64,000 nucleotides of DNA from Sphingopyxis microcysteis (GCF_012274265.1 NZ_JAANYY010000002.1:868001-932000); one strand, 5' to 3'. Shown: positions 9,169-18,708, counted from the stretch's first letter. Numbers and translations are program-made. The notes: generated by a model not told the origin, from the sequence alone.

Positions 9169-9723
9169 TCAAATAGGGTTCATCCGCCCCATCAGCCCGT
9201 TGCGATCGACAAACTGATGCTTCAGCGCCGCGAGGATGTGCACGGCCGCGAGTCCCAGCATCGCGAGCCCCAACACCTCATGCCGATCGTGCATAACGTC
9301 GGCCAGCCCCTCGTTCGCCGCGACGATCGTCGGAATGGTCGCCACCCCGAAAAAGTCGATCGGGCGACCCGCGGCGGACATCCAGACCCAACCCGACAGC
9401 GGGAGCAGGATCAGCAACGCGTAGAACAGGAAATGCACGACCCCGGCGAACAGTCGTTGCCAGGCTGGCGTCTTCGTCGGCAGCGGCGGCGGTTTGTGGC
9501 CGAGCCGCCACAGGATGCGGACGATGGTCAGCCCCAGAACGGCAATGCCGAGCGCCTTGTGCACATCCATCGCCGCACGATGCGTTTCGCGCGGCATGTC
9601 TTCGGTCAGCATGGCAAGGCCAATATTGGCGATCACCGCCAGTCCGATCAGCCAGTGAAGCCAGATGGCCACCCTGGTGTAACGCGAACCGGCGGTGCCG
9701 GTGGTTTCTGCCCGGGTAGCCAT
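9169..9723 (-). CDS. Cytochrome b561 family protein
   Basis: A 184-residue membrane protein with four hydrophobic helices. Likely haem-ligand histidines lie in IWLHWLIGLAVI (about residue 25), MDVHKALGIAVLG, HDRHEVLGLAMLG and AAVHILAALKH. It resembles the CybB type, which transfers electrons from ubiquinol within the inner membrane. It starts 14 bp after the sapC stop and is probably cotranscribed with it. Confidence 0.87.
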   Translation of the reverse strand: MATRAETTGTAGSRYTRVAIWLHWLIGLAVIANIGLAMLTEDMPRETHRAAMDVHKALGIAVLGLTIVRILWRLGHKPPPLPTKTPAWQRLFAGVVHFLFYALLILLPLSGWVWMSAAGRPIDFFGVATIPTIVAANEGLADVMHDRHEVLGLAMLGLAAVHILAALKHQFVDRNGLMGRMNPI

Positions 9724-9737
9724 AGCTTTTACGCTCC

Positions 9738-10517
9738 TCAGATCGCGGGCATTTCCTGCATGTCCGGCACCTTGCCAGCTTTGACCTGTTCGGCAAAGAC
9801 TTCGCGCATCAGTTGCAGCGAGAAAAGATGCGCAAAGATCAGGCCGAGGATGCCGTTCTGCATCATCTTGCGCAGCACGTCGCCGCGCAGTTCGCGCAGC
9901 TTGTTCTCGTCGACCATCTGGAAACCGCGATAGATATAGGGCTTGTCGACGCCTTCCTGCTGGATGCTGACTTCGCCTTCCATCAGCAGGTCGGCCTTTT
10001 TCAATTCTTCCATGAACAGACCGGTGCGCTGGCCCGCTTCTTCGAAATTCTTGCAGAATTCGAGGATCGCCTCGACCGGCTGGGTGGGCTGGCCGTTTTC
10101 GAACAGCGCATCGCCTTCGTCGAACTTGCCGATCGCGTTCGAGGTCGGATCAAAGCACAGCGACAATTCTTCCGAACCCTGCTGCAGCCGGGCCAGCATG
10201 AACGGATAGCGGCGCACATAGGCAGGAACATAGACCGGGTTGATCAGCTTGCCATTGTCGTCGACGAAGGTGTTCACGCCTTCGTTCAAGCCCATCAGCG
10301 CCAGCGGCACAGGATTGTCGCCCGCCGAAAAGACGATGGGGAAAAAGCGGCACGCCGAAACAAACTCGTCCGACGTCAGCGGAACCGCGTGCTGGTTGAT
10401 CAGGAAATCCGCATTGTCCATCGGACGCGCGTGGAAATCGGCATGTTCGACGCTCGAAAGCGGCATCAGATCCTTGTAGAACAGCGGCAGGTTGGAAGGG
10501 GCGGGCGCAGTGGCCAT
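9738..10517 (-). CDS. SapC family protein
   Basis: A 259-residue soluble protein matching the SapC-like family common in alphaproteobacteria. It starts with an N-terminal LPLFYKDLMPLSSVEHADF, then a core FFPIVFSAGDNPVPLALMGL and YVPAYVRRYPFMLAR. The family is named after a Campylobacter S-layer secretion gene, but many members lie outside any S-layer locus and have no proven role. There is no signal peptide or membrane helix. It precedes the cytochrome b561 gene. Confidence 0.78.
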   Translation of the reverse strand: MATAPAPSNLPLFYKDLMPLSSVEHADFHARPMDNADFLINQHAVPLTSDEFVSACRFFPIVFSAGDNPVPLALMGLNEGVNTFVDDNGKLINPVYVPAYVRRYPFMLARLQQGSEELSLCFDPTSNAIGKFDEGDALFENGQPTQPVEAILEFCKNFEEAGQRTGLFMEELKKADLLMEGEVSIQQEGVDKPYIYRGFQMVDENKLRELRGDVLRKMMQNGILGLIFAHLFSLQLMREVFAEQVKAGKVPDMQEMPAI

Positions 10518-10629
10518 GACAAAACTCCGGTAGGACGCCCCGACCAGCCGGGACGCAAAAGATAACAGCGCGCCTTATTGACCCGCGCCGCGCGGCGCAA
10601 GGGGGCGATGATAGGCGGCGGTTACGGCA

Positions 10630-12054
10630 TCAGCCGATCAGCTTGCCGGGATTGAAGATACCCGCCGGGTCGAGGCCGGCCTTGATCGCGCGCAGCGCGG
10701 CCAGTCGCGCAGGGCTGTCGAGTTCGGCCATGACGTCGCGTTTCAGCTGGCCGATGCCATGCTCGGCGGACAGCGAACCGCCGAGTTCGATGACATGCGC
10801 ATAGACGAGGCGGCTGACCCCGGCGCCATGCTCGGCCAGCCACGCCGCGCCGTCGGTCCCCACCGGCGGCTGGACATGATGGTGGACATTGCCATCGCCA
10901 AGATGCCCAAACGACAGCGCGCGGGCGCCGGGGAAGGCCGCGGCCAGCCGCGCCGGGTTGTCGGCGATGAAGGTCGGCATCAGGTCGACGGGGACGCTGA
11001 CGTCATGCTGCAGCGCCGGCCCCTCGGCGCGTTCGGCCTCTGAAATGGAATCGCGCAGGCGCCAGAAATCGTCGCTTTCGCGATCGCTTTTGGCGATCAC
11101 GACGTCGCTGATCAGCCCCGCATCGATCGCAGCGGCGAGTTGGCGTTCCAGCGCATCGCTCAATTCCTGTTCATTGTCGCCCGCGAGTTCGGCGAGCACA
11201 TACCAAGGATGCGGCGCGGCAATCGGGGCGCGGGTTTGTGGAATGTGGCGCAGCACCGCATCCAGGCAGGCGTGCGGAATGATCTCGAACCCTTCAAGTT
11301 CGCGTCCGATGCTGGCGTCGAGCTGGCGAAGCAGGCGTAGCGCCTGTTCCGGCGAATCGATCGCGATCCAGGCGGTGCAGCGGGCGATCGCCGCTGGAAC
11401 GAGGTGCAGCGTCGCAGCGGTCACGATGCCAAGCGTACCCTCCGCACCGCAGAGCAGATGCCGCAGGTCGTAGCCGCGATTGTCTTTCTTGAGCGGCGCG
11501 AGGCCGTCAAAGATGCTGCCGTCGGGCAGGACCGCCTCGACCCCCGCGACGAGCGCGCGCATCGTGCCGTGGCGCAGCACCTGCGTGCCGCCGGCATTGG
11601 TCGACACCAGGCCGCCGATCGTGGCGGACCCCTTGCCGCCGAGGGTCAGCGGAAAACGCAGCCCGTGCGCAAGCGCGGCATGATGAAAGGACTCCAGAAT
11701 GACGCCCGCCTCGGCCACCGCAATCTGCGCTGCGGCATCGATGCTGCGGATCCGGTTCATGCGGCGCAGGCTCAGCAGCAGCTGGTTGCCGCCGGAGTCG
11801 GGGGTTGCGCCGCCGACCATGCCGCTATTGCCGCCCTGCGGCACCAGCGCCGCCCGTTCCGCGGCGCACAGGCGCACGATCGCCGCGACATCTTCGGTCG
11901 ACGCCGGCGACAACATCGCCGCGGCGCGTCCGGTATATTTGCCGCGCCAGTCGGTCAGCCAGGGCGCCATGCTATCGGCGTCGGTCGTATAGCCCTTCGG
12001 TCCCAGCAACGCCGCCAGACGAGCGAGCAGATCGGGCGATGGCCCGTGGCTCAT
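10630..12054 (-). CDS. FAD-binding oxidoreductase (D-lactate / D-2-hydroxyglutarate dehydrogenase type)
   Basis: A 474-residue FAD_binding_4 / FAD-oxidase_C protein. The FAD domain shows VPQGGNSGMVGGATPD and GGLVSTNAGGTQVLRHGTMR. The C-terminal domain has GHLGDGNVHHHVQ and SLSAEHGIGQLKRDVM, where the His-containing motifs bind metal or substrate in this family. It likely oxidises a D-2-hydroxy acid and passes electrons to an acceptor at the membrane. The start at 12054 (MSHGPSPD) is preferred over a GTG at 12069. The exact substrate is not determinable. Confidence 0.83.
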   Translation of the reverse strand: MSHGPSPDLLARLAALLGPKGYTTDADSMAPWLTDWRGKYTGRAAAMLSPASTEDVAAIVRLCAAERAALVPQGGNSGMVGGATPDSGGNQLLLSLRRMNRIRSIDAAAQIAVAEAGVILESFHHAALAHGLRFPLTLGGKGSATIGGLVSTNAGGTQVLRHGTMRALVAGVEAVLPDGSIFDGLAPLKKDNRGYDLRHLLCGAEGTLGIVTAATLHLVPAAIARCTAWIAIDSPEQALRLLRQLDASIGRELEGFEIIPHACLDAVLRHIPQTRAPIAAPHPWYVLAELAGDNEQELSDALERQLAAAIDAGLISDVVIAKSDRESDDFWRLRDSISEAERAEGPALQHDVSVPVDLMPTFIADNPARLAAAFPGARALSFGHLGDGNVHHHVQPPVGTDGAAWLAEHGAGVSRLVYAHVIELGGSLSAEHGIGQLKRDVMAELDSPARLAALRAIKAGLDPAGIFNPGKLIG

Positions 12055-12164
12055 GCCTTGTTTTCCCACCTTGCGGCGGCGCGCGGGCGAATATAGTTCA
12101 TTTGATGTTCAATCATGGCTGTTATGGCGGGGTTGGATGAATATCGAATTATCGTCCAGAGGGT

Positions 12165-12755
12165 TTGGACGCGGGAGCGACGAGTGACCAGCAATTTCGA
12201 TCAGGACGCCGAAGGAGCGGCAGCGCGCTGGTGCTGACGGCGGCGGCCCTGTGGATTGCGGCGGCAGCCCCGGCGAGCGATGCTTTGCCGCCGGTCGCCG
12301 CGCCCGAACCGCTGGTCGCCTTGACCGCGCCGACGCCCGAACAGATCAGCGCGTTCTGGCAGGTGGTGATCGAACAGCAATTGATCATTCGCGTTCCGGC
12401 GCAGCGTTCGCAGCTCAACAATTTCGCCGCTGGACCGATGCCGTCGCGGCGCGCGACCGAAATCCCGATCGTCTGGAAAGAGAAAAAGGCGCCCAAATGT
12501 GTGGCCATGCGCAACATCATGGGGATGCAGGCGACCCAGCGCGACAGCATCGACATCATCACCCGGCAGAAGCAGCGGCTGCGTGCGCAGCTCAATCGGG
12601 GGTGCCGGGCGCTCGACTTCTATGCCGGTTTCTACATGCAGGGCAGCAAGGACGGTAACTTGTGCGAGGATCGCGATCAGATCCACGCGCGAACCGGCGC
12701 CAAATGCGAAATCGACAAGTTTCGCTTGATGGTTCCGGTCCGCGACGACGATTGA
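12165..12755 (+). CDS. Secreted or membrane-anchored hypothetical protein
   Basis: Not recognised. The frame runs 196 residues from a TTG codon preceded by CCAGAGGG (12156-12163). No ATG lies near the N-terminus. A basic stretch followed by LVLTAAALWIAAAAP looks like a signal peptide or anchor, then a proline/alanine linker. The C-terminal half contains four cysteines (KKAPKCVAM, RGCRALD, GNLCEDRD, GAKCEIDK) that could form two disulfides. The composition and codon use fit the neighbours. It lies between a divergent FAD dehydrogenase and a helicase gene. Confidence 0.6.
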   Translation: MDAGATSDQQFRSGRRRSGSALVLTAAALWIAAAAPASDALPPVAAPEPLVALTAPTPEQISAFWQVVIEQQLIIRVPAQRSQLNNFAAGPMPSRRATEIPIVWKEKKAPKCVAMRNIMGMQATQRDSIDIITRQKQRLRAQLNRGCRALDFYAGFYMQGSKDGNLCEDRDQIHARTGAKCEIDKFRLMVPVRDDD

Positions 12756-12867
12756 TCGCGCATTTCGTCGCCATTTCTTGACTTTTCATCGCCATTTGCC
12801 CAAGGCCCGCGCAGCGCCGCCTGCGTGGAAGGCTGAGCGTCACCTCTTTTTCCGGACATGATGCCAC

Positions 12868-14277
12868 ATGAAATTTGCCGAGATCGGCCTTTCCGACGAA
12901 CTGTTACGCGCCATCGACGAGTCGGGCTATGACGAAGCGACGCCGATTCAGGCGGGGGTGATCCCCTCGGTCTTGATGATGCGCGACATTATCGGCATCG
13001 CCCAGACGGGTACTGGAAAGACCGCGTCGTTCGTTTTGCCGATGATCGATATCCTGGCCCACGGTCGCGCGCGCGCGCGGATGCCGCGTTCGCTCATCCT
13101 CGCGCCGACGCGTGAGCTCGCGGCGCAGGTGGCTGAAAATTTTGAAAAATACGGCAAATATCACAAGCTTTCGATGGCGCTGCTGATCGGCGGGGTTCAG
13201 ATGGGCGATCAGGTGAAGGCGCTCGAAAAGGGCGTCGACGTGCTGATCGCGACGCCGGGCCGCCTGATGGACCTGTTCGAGCGCGGCAAGATTTTGCTGA
13301 CCGGTTGTAACCTGCTGGTGATCGACGAAGCTGACCGCATGCTCGACATGGGGTTTATCCCCGACATCGAAAATATCTGCACCAAATTGCCTGCGAACCG
13401 TCAGACCCTGCTGTTTTCGGCGACAATGCCGGCGCCGATCAAGCGGCTGGCCGACAAGTTCCTGTCGAACCCGAAAACGGTCGAAGTCGCGCGCCCGGCG
13501 AGCCGGAACGAGAATATCGAGCAGTTTCTGGTCAAGACGTCGGAACGTGGCAAACGTGACGTCTTGCGCGGCTTGCTCGAAGCCGAGGACGTCAACACCG
13601 CGATCATCTTTTGCAACCGCAAGACGACGGTGCGCGAACTCGCGAAAGTGCTCCAGCGCTCGGGCTACAGCGCGGGCGAGATCCAGGGCGACATGGACCA
13701 GTCGAGCCGCACTGCCGAACTCGAGCGCTTCAAGAACGGCACGATCAACATCCTCGTCGCCTCCGACGTCGCGGCGCGCGGGCTCGACGTCAAGGGGGTC
13801 AGCCATGTGTTCAATTTCGACGCGCCCTGGCATCCCGACGATTATGTCCATCGTATCGGCCGCACGGGGCGCGCTGGCGCCAAGGGCCGCGCATTCACGC
13901 TGGCGACCCCGTCGGATGACGAGGCGATCGACAATATTCAGAAACTGACCGGCTATAAAATTCCGGTCCATGGTGGTGATGCCGTCTCCGCCGACGACGC
14001 CCCTGCGGCACCGCGTGAAGCGGACGACAAGCCGCGCCGGGCGCGCTCGGAGCGTGGTGGCCGTGGTCGCGGCGGCGCGAAAATTGACAAGGTTGCGGAG
14101 CAGCCGCGCAACGAAGCCAAATCCACCCCGGCAAAGGCGACCAAGTCGCGCGACGATCGCAAGTCGGCCGCGCCGTCAAAGCCGAAACCTGCGCCGCGGC
14201 ACGACGATCAGGATGGCCCCGACGACGGTTGGAACGGCCCGACCCCAAGCTTCCTGTCCGTCGGTTTCGGAAGCTAA
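12868..14277 (+). CDS. DEAD-box ATP-dependent RNA helicase, RhlE-like
   Basis: A 469-residue helicase with all core motifs in order: Q motif GYDEATPIQ, AQTGTGKT, PTRELA, TPGR, DEAD, SAT, IIFCNRK, ARGLD and HRIGRTGRAG. The last about 90 residues are a basic, Arg/Gly/Pro/Lys-rich disordered tail typical of RhlE-type proteins and likely to bind RNA. Expected roles are ribosome assembly or RNA turnover in the cytoplasm. The start at 12868 follows a weak ribosome site. It converges with the reductase gene 21 bp downstream. Confidence 0.92.
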   Translation: MKFAEIGLSDELLRAIDESGYDEATPIQAGVIPSVLMMRDIIGIAQTGTGKTASFVLPMIDILAHGRARARMPRSLILAPTRELAAQVAENFEKYGKYHKLSMALLIGGVQMGDQVKALEKGVDVLIATPGRLMDLFERGKILLTGCNLLVIDEADRMLDMGFIPDIENICTKLPANRQTLLFSATMPAPIKRLADKFLSNPKTVEVARPASRNENIEQFLVKTSERGKRDVLRGLLEAEDVNTAIIFCNRKTTVRELAKVLQRSGYSAGEIQGDMDQSSRTAELERFKNGTINILVASDVAARGLDVKGVSHVFNFDAPWHPDDYVHRIGRTGRAGAKGRAFTLATPSDDEAIDNIQKLTGYKIPVHGGDAVSADDAPAAPREADDKPRRARSERGGRGRGGAKIDKVAEQPRNEAKSTPAKATKSRDDRKSAAPSKPKPAPRHDDQDGPDDGWNGPTPSFLSVGFGS

Positions 14278-14298
14278 GGGATAAGCCGGTCAGGCCCG

Positions 14299-15315
14299 TC
14301 AGAGCTTGACCAGCATCTTCCCCATGTTGGCGCCGGAGAACAGGCCGAGGAAGGCGTCAGGGGCCGATTCAATCCCGTCGTGCACCGTTTCGCGGATCGT
14401 TACCGCGCCGCTGGCGATCAGGCCGCCCATGTCGGCGTAAAATTCTTCCATGCAGTCGAAGAACTGGTCGGTGTAAATGAAGCCCTCCATACGGATCCGC
14501 GCCGGGATCGAACGGATGAGATATTTCATCTCCTGCGCCTTGCCGTCGTTATAGACGTCGATCATCCCGCAGATCGCAAAACGCGCGAAATCATTGGCTG
14601 TCGCAAAGGCGGCGTCGAGATGTTCGCCGCCGACATTGTCGAAATAGACGTCAATCCCCGGTTTGCCGAGATCGCCGAGCGCCTGCGCCAGCCCCGCAAG
14701 CACCGGTCCAACCTTGTAATCGACCACCGCATCGGCGCCCAGTTCCTTGACCCATGCGCATTTTTCCGCTCCGCCAGCCGAACCGATAACCGTCATCTCG
14801 CGCGCCTTGGCGATCTGGACCACCGCCGACCCGACCGCGCCCGCCGCGGCCGACACGAACACCACATCGCCGGGTTTCGCTGCGGCGACGCGGAGCAGCC
14901 CGATCCACGCGGTGCCGCCGGTCAGGCCCATATTGTGCAGGAAGGTCTGCGGCGTCATCCCCGCGTCCAGCGCCGCGCGCGGCAGCTTATTCGGCATCAT
15001 GTCGAGTCCGACGACGCCGCCGTCGCGCCAGCCGCCCATGTGCAGGATCAGGTCGCCGGGGGCAAAACCCTCCATCCGGCTTTCCACCACTTCGCCGATC
15101 GCGCCGCCCGTCATCGGCTGGTCGATCTGGAAGCTCGCGGCATAGCTTTTCGCGTCGTTCATCCGCCCGCGCATATAGGGATCGACCGACAGCCACAGGT
15201 TGCGCACGCGCAGTTGATCGGGTTCCAGCGCCGTATCGGGCATCTCGCGCAGCGCGAAATTGTCCATCGTCGGCAGCCCCTGCGGGCGGCTGATCAAATG
15301 CCAAGCTTTGCTCAT
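14299..15315 (-). CDS. NADP-dependent oxidoreductase, CurA / prostaglandin reductase type
   Basis: A 338-residue MDR-family enzyme starting MSKAWHLISRPQG. Residues near 45 show LWLSVDPYMRGRMND, a hallmark of the leukotriene B4 12-hydroxydehydrogenase / CurA group. The NADP loop is SAAAGAVGSAVVQIAK. Members reduce the double bond of alpha,beta-unsaturated ketones with NADPH; this substrate range is inferred. The start at 15315 follows GGGGG. An in-frame ATG at 15327 is four codons upstream. Confidence 0.86.
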   Translation of the reverse strand: MSKAWHLISRPQGLPTMDNFALREMPDTALEPDQLRVRNLWLSVDPYMRGRMNDAKSYAASFQIDQPMTGGAIGEVVESRMEGFAPGDLILHMGGWRDGGVVGLDMMPNKLPRAALDAGMTPQTFLHNMGLTGGTAWIGLLRVAAAKPGDVVFVSAAAGAVGSAVVQIAKAREMTVIGSAGGAEKCAWVKELGADAVVDYKVGPVLAGLAQALGDLGKPGIDVYFDNVGGEHLDAAFATANDFARFAICGMIDVYNDGKAQEMKYLIRSIPARIRMEGFIYTDQFFDCMEEFYADMGGLIASGAVTIRETVHDGIESAPDAFLGLFSGANMGKMLVKL

Positions 15316-15411
15316 CGGAACCCCCATTCCCTGATTTGCGCGGCGATGACGGCGGTGGTCAGAAAAGCCGTTGCCAACTGCAATGCGGTGCGTTTATTAC
15401 GCCGCGGTCGC

Positions 15412-15487
15412 GGGGCCGTAGCTCAGATGGGAGAGCGCTGCAATCGCACTGCAGAGGTCAGGGGTTCGATTCCCCTCGGCTCCACCA
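15412..15487 (+). tRNA. tRNA-Ala (anticodon CGC)
   Basis: A full cloverleaf with acceptor arms GGGGCCG and CGGCTCC, including the alanine identity pair G3:U70, a D arm GCTCAGATGGGAGAGC, anticodon stem CTGCA/TGCAG with loop ATCGCAC (anticodon CGC, reading GCG codons), a T arm AGGGG-TTCGATT-CCCCT, and encoded CCA at 15485-15487. Confidence 0.95.
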
Positions 15488-15513
15488 GCGACCCCATCCA
15501 CCCGCACGACCGA

Positions 15514-16677
15514 TCAGCCTGCGTAATCGCGGATCATGTTCTTGGCGATGACTAGCTGTTGGATCTGCGTCGTTCCTTCATAAATGCGGTAAATGCGGCA
15601 GTCGCGATAGAAGCGCTCGGCGAGATATTCCTTCAGATAGCCGGCGCCGCCGTGGATCTGGACGACCCGGTCGGCGACGCGGCCGCACATTTCACTGGCG
15701 AACATCTTGGTCGCCGCGGCCTCGACCAGGATTTTCTCGCCACGATCGGCGCGCGCGCAGGCGTCGTTCAACATGCAGTCGGCGGCATAGATTTCGGCCT
15801 TGCTGTCGGCAAGCATCGCCTGGATCAGCTGGAAATTGGCGATCGGTTCGCCAAATGCCTTGCGCTCCATCGCATATTTGAGGCCCGCGTCGAGCATCCG
15901 CTTGGCATAGCCGACGCTGGCGGCCGCAACCGACAGGCGCCCATTGTCGAGGCTCTGCATCGCGGCGCGAAAACCGATGCCTTCTTCGCCGCCGAGCAGT
16001 GCGTCGCCGTCGACATGAACGTCTTCCAGGATGACATCGGCGATCTGTGATCCGGCCTGGCCCATTTTTCCATCGGGCTTGCCGATCGAGACGCCGGGCG
16101 CATCGCGCGGGACAAGGAACGCGCTGACATGGGCGTTCTTGGGCAGCGGTTCGGCATTGGTACGCGCCATCACAAGGATCATGTCGGCAAAGGGCGCATT
16201 GGTGATATAGCGTTTGGTGCCGTTCAGCACATAACCGTTGCCGTCGCGCACCGCGCGGGTCTTCATGGCTGCGCTGTCCGATCCGCTGTCGGGCTCGGTC
16301 AGCCCAAAGGCGGCAATGCTGCCCGTCGCCAGCTTGGGCAGCCAATATTCCTTCTGTTGCTCGGTGCCAAAGCCGAGCAGCGATTTGCACACCATGCCGA
16401 TATTGATCGATACGATCGAGCGATAGGCTGGCGAGGCATAGGCGATTTCGCGGATGAAGCCGACATATTGGCTGATATTCATGCCCGCGCCGCCATATTG
16501 TTCGGGCATGGTGACCCCGAACAGGCCCATGTCGCGCATTTCGGCCAAGATGTCGTCGGGGACGCGGCCCAGCTCTTCAAGCTGATCCTCCGCCGGGATC
16601 AGTCGCTCGCGAACATAGCGCTGCAACTGCTCGATAAAGGCGTCGTAGATGTCGGCGTCCATTCCCGGATTGGTCAT
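15514..16677 (-). CDS. Acyl-CoA dehydrogenase
   Basis: A 387-residue flavoprotein of the acyl-CoA dehydrogenase family. It shows FGLTEPDSGSDSAAM (FAD/substrate region), IHGGAGYLKEY and the C-terminal catalytic region RIYEGTTQIQ, with the catalytic Glu in YEG. It should introduce the alpha-beta double bond into an acyl-CoA during fatty-acid or branched-chain amino-acid breakdown; chain specificity is not readable. It starts 22 bp after the Asp/Asn hydroxylase-type gene and may share its transcript. Confidence 0.9.
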   Translation of the reverse strand: MTNPGMDADIYDAFIEQLQRYVRERLIPAEDQLEELGRVPDDILAEMRDMGLFGVTMPEQYGGAGMNISQYVGFIREIAYASPAYRSIVSINIGMVCKSLLGFGTEQQKEYWLPKLATGSIAAFGLTEPDSGSDSAAMKTRAVRDGNGYVLNGTKRYITNAPFADMILVMARTNAEPLPKNAHVSAFLVPRDAPGVSIGKPDGKMGQAGSQIADVILEDVHVDGDALLGGEEGIGFRAAMQSLDNGRLSVAAASVGYAKRMLDAGLKYAMERKAFGEPIANFQLIQAMLADSKAEIYAADCMLNDACARADRGEKILVEAAATKMFASEMCGRVADRVVQIHGGAGYLKEYLAERFYRDCRIYRIYEGTTQIQQLVIAKNMIRDYAG

Positions 16678-16699
16678 TATATTCCTGTCCCTTGGTCCA

Positions 16700-17758
16700 T
16701 TATTCCGAATAGCTGTCGATCGCCGAGAAAATGCGGGTCAGCTGTTCCCGCTCGTCGGCATCGATGTCGGGACGCCAGATTTCGAACAGCAGGACGGTAC
16801 GATCGCTGGTGCCGCGATTCCACGCTTCATGTTCGAAACTGTCGTCGAAAACCAGCAATTCGCCCTCGGTCCAGCCAAGCGTTTCGGGGCCGACGCGCAA
16901 GCCGCAGCCATCGGGTACCACGAGCGGAAGGTGGCAGATCAGCCGCGTATTGAGCATGCCGTGATGCGGCTGGATGTGGGTGCCGGGGGTCAGGCGCGAA
17001 AATAGCGCGAGTGGGGCGCGGCCCGGGATGACCGGTTGGGGGGCGCATTCGAGCGCGGCAAGCGTGGCGGGGCAAAGCAGGTCCATTCCATCGGCGACCT
17101 TGCCGTCCTTCCACAGCCACGCCGCGCCCCAATCGGGTTTGTCGAGCAGCGGGTTGTTGGGCGGCGGCCGATTGGGTGCCGCCGTGACATAGGGACCGAA
17201 GCGATCCGATGCGGTGTCGGTCAACGCCAGCAACTCGGCACGTATGGCATCGGTCGCCGCTTCGATCGCCGGGACCCAATCGAACATGGCCCGGTCGAAG
17301 ACGGGCCGCTGCGCAAGGCCGGGGAAATAGAACATGTTCGGTTGCTGCAGATAGACTTGCTGCTCGCCCGCCAGCAGGCGCAGCGCTTCGGCAACGCGCG
17401 GTGTCGCGGTTCGCGCATCGATGCCCGCGCCGCGCAATTGACCCAGCAAATGGTCGGCGAAGGCGCGTTCGGACGCGATGATGAACTGTTCGGCGCGCTG
17501 AAGGCCCGAGTGAAGCGCGGTCGGTACATTGCCCATCTGGGCCGCGGTGCCGAGCGCCAGGCGATAGAATGTCCCCGCCGCGCGGTCATCTTGCAAGCTG
17601 CGCTGCAATTCGGCCATCGCCAGGATCGCGGCGATGTTGGCACGATCGGCCTGGATCGCCGCCCGCAGAATAGCGGCTTCGGCCTCGACATCGCCGCGGC
17701 GTTCGGCGTCGCGCGCTTGCTGGAGCCATGTCGGTTGCTGCGTCATGGACCACGACAT
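16700..17758 (-). CDS. Aspartyl/asparaginyl beta-hydroxylase family protein with TPR-like N-terminus
   Basis: A 352-residue protein. Residues about 10-110 are alanine-rich helical repeats of TPR type (QARDAERRGDVEAEAAILR). The C-terminal 150 residues form an AspH-type 2-oxoglutarate/Fe(II) oxygenase: HIQPHHGMLNTRLICHLPL, then LLVFDDSFEHEAWNRG and RTVLLFEIW. The two conserved His and the Arg that binds 2-oxoglutarate are present. This family uses two His without a carboxylate as iron ligands. The protein target is unknown. It lies between the DUF4349 lipoprotein and the acyl-CoA dehydrogenase gene. Confidence 0.84.
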   Translation of the reverse strand: MSWSMTQQPTWLQQARDAERRGDVEAEAAILRAAIQADRANIAAILAMAELQRSLQDDRAAGTFYRLALGTAAQMGNVPTALHSGLQRAEQFIIASERAFADHLLGQLRGAGIDARTATPRVAEALRLLAGEQQVYLQQPNMFYFPGLAQRPVFDRAMFDWVPAIEAATDAIRAELLALTDTASDRFGPYVTAAPNRPPPNNPLLDKPDWGAAWLWKDGKVADGMDLLCPATLAALECAPQPVIPGRAPLALFSRLTPGTHIQPHHGMLNTRLICHLPLVVPDGCGLRVGPETLGWTEGELLVFDDSFEHEAWNRGTSDRTVLLFEIWRPDIDADEREQLTRIFSAIDSYSE

Positions 17759-17799
17759 AACGCAGCAACCGGCCTTTGCAAACGGCGCGCCGCTTTCTG

Positions 17800-18708
17800 T
17801 CAGACGCCAGGCGGAATCACCGGATCAACCGCCTTTTGCGTGCTTCGCAATTGCTGGCGCACAGCGCCGACGAAGCGGCTGCGCCAGAAGGCGATGAGCA
17901 GCGCGAGCAATATGCCCCACGGCAGGAGCGCGGCGCCGAGCGTCAGCACGAAATTCAGCGCAGTGCTGCCGCTGCGCATCAGCGTCTCGCCGGCATTAGC
18001 AAAGGGGTTCTCGTGGCCGATCCCGGGCAAGCCGCCGTCGCTGACATAATTGAACGCGACGCTCGTCCACGCGATCCGCGCTTCGCCCGTGCGGCGGCTC
18101 TGGCGTTCATCGCCGAGCTGTCCGCGGAGCTGGCTGATCTGCGACAGCAGCTCGGCGCGCTCGCGCTTGTCGAACCCGCCCGCTTTGAGCCGCCCTTCCA
18201 GCCGTGCGATCTCGGCCTCCGATCCGGCGCTGCGTTGCTGCGAGGCGAGGATTTCGGTGCCGACATCCTCGCCCGCGACGCTGGCGTCGGCCAATACGCC
18301 CTCGGCCTTTTCGACGCTGGCGATCGCATTGGCGCCGAATTTGCGCGCGATGCCGGGGTCGAGCTTGAACTGGGTTTGGGCTTCGACGAGCTTTTCGTCG
18401 GTGAGCTGGTATCGGACATCGACAATGCGGCAGCGCTGGGTGCCGAGCGTTTCGCAGGCGGCGGCATGGTCTTCTTGCACGCTCGCGATCTTCTTGTCGC
18501 CGAGGCGGAAAGTGTAGGCATAGTCAAAGGCGACGCCGGGGGCAGCTCCGATTGCGATGCGGGGCGCGGCTGCGGCGTCGGCACTTTCCTCCATTGCTGC
18601 GGGCGCTTCGGTCTCCGCAACGGCTTCTATGCTTGCTTCATCCGACGATTGTTCCGAGCAGCCGATCAGGGCGAGCGCCATCGCGCCCGCTAAGAGCTTC
18701 ATTTTCAT
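17800..18708 (-). CDS. DUF4349-type lipoprotein
   Basis: A 302-residue protein starting MKMKLLAGAMALALIGC, with lipobox LIGC (Cys about residue 17). A coiled-coil region around ARLEGRLKAGGFDKRERAEL is followed by one C-terminal membrane helix (LTLGAALLPWGILLALLIAFW) and a short basic tail. This arrangement matches DUF4349, whose function is unknown. The start at 18708 follows GGGAGAA. It precedes the Asp/Asn hydroxylase-type gene by 41 bp. Confidence 0.75.
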   Translation of the reverse strand: MKMKLLAGAMALALIGCSEQSSDEASIEAVAETEAPAAMEESADAAAAPRIAIGAAPGVAFDYAYTFRLGDKKIASVQEDHAAACETLGTQRCRIVDVRYQLTDEKLVEAQTQFKLDPGIARKFGANAIASVEKAEGVLADASVAGEDVGTEILASQQRSAGSEAEIARLEGRLKAGGFDKRERAELLSQISQLRGQLGDERQSRRTGEARIAWTSVAFNYVSDGGLPGIGHENPFANAGETLMRSGSTALNFVLTLGAALLPWGILLALLIAFWRSRFVGAVRQQLRSTQKAVDPVIPPGV

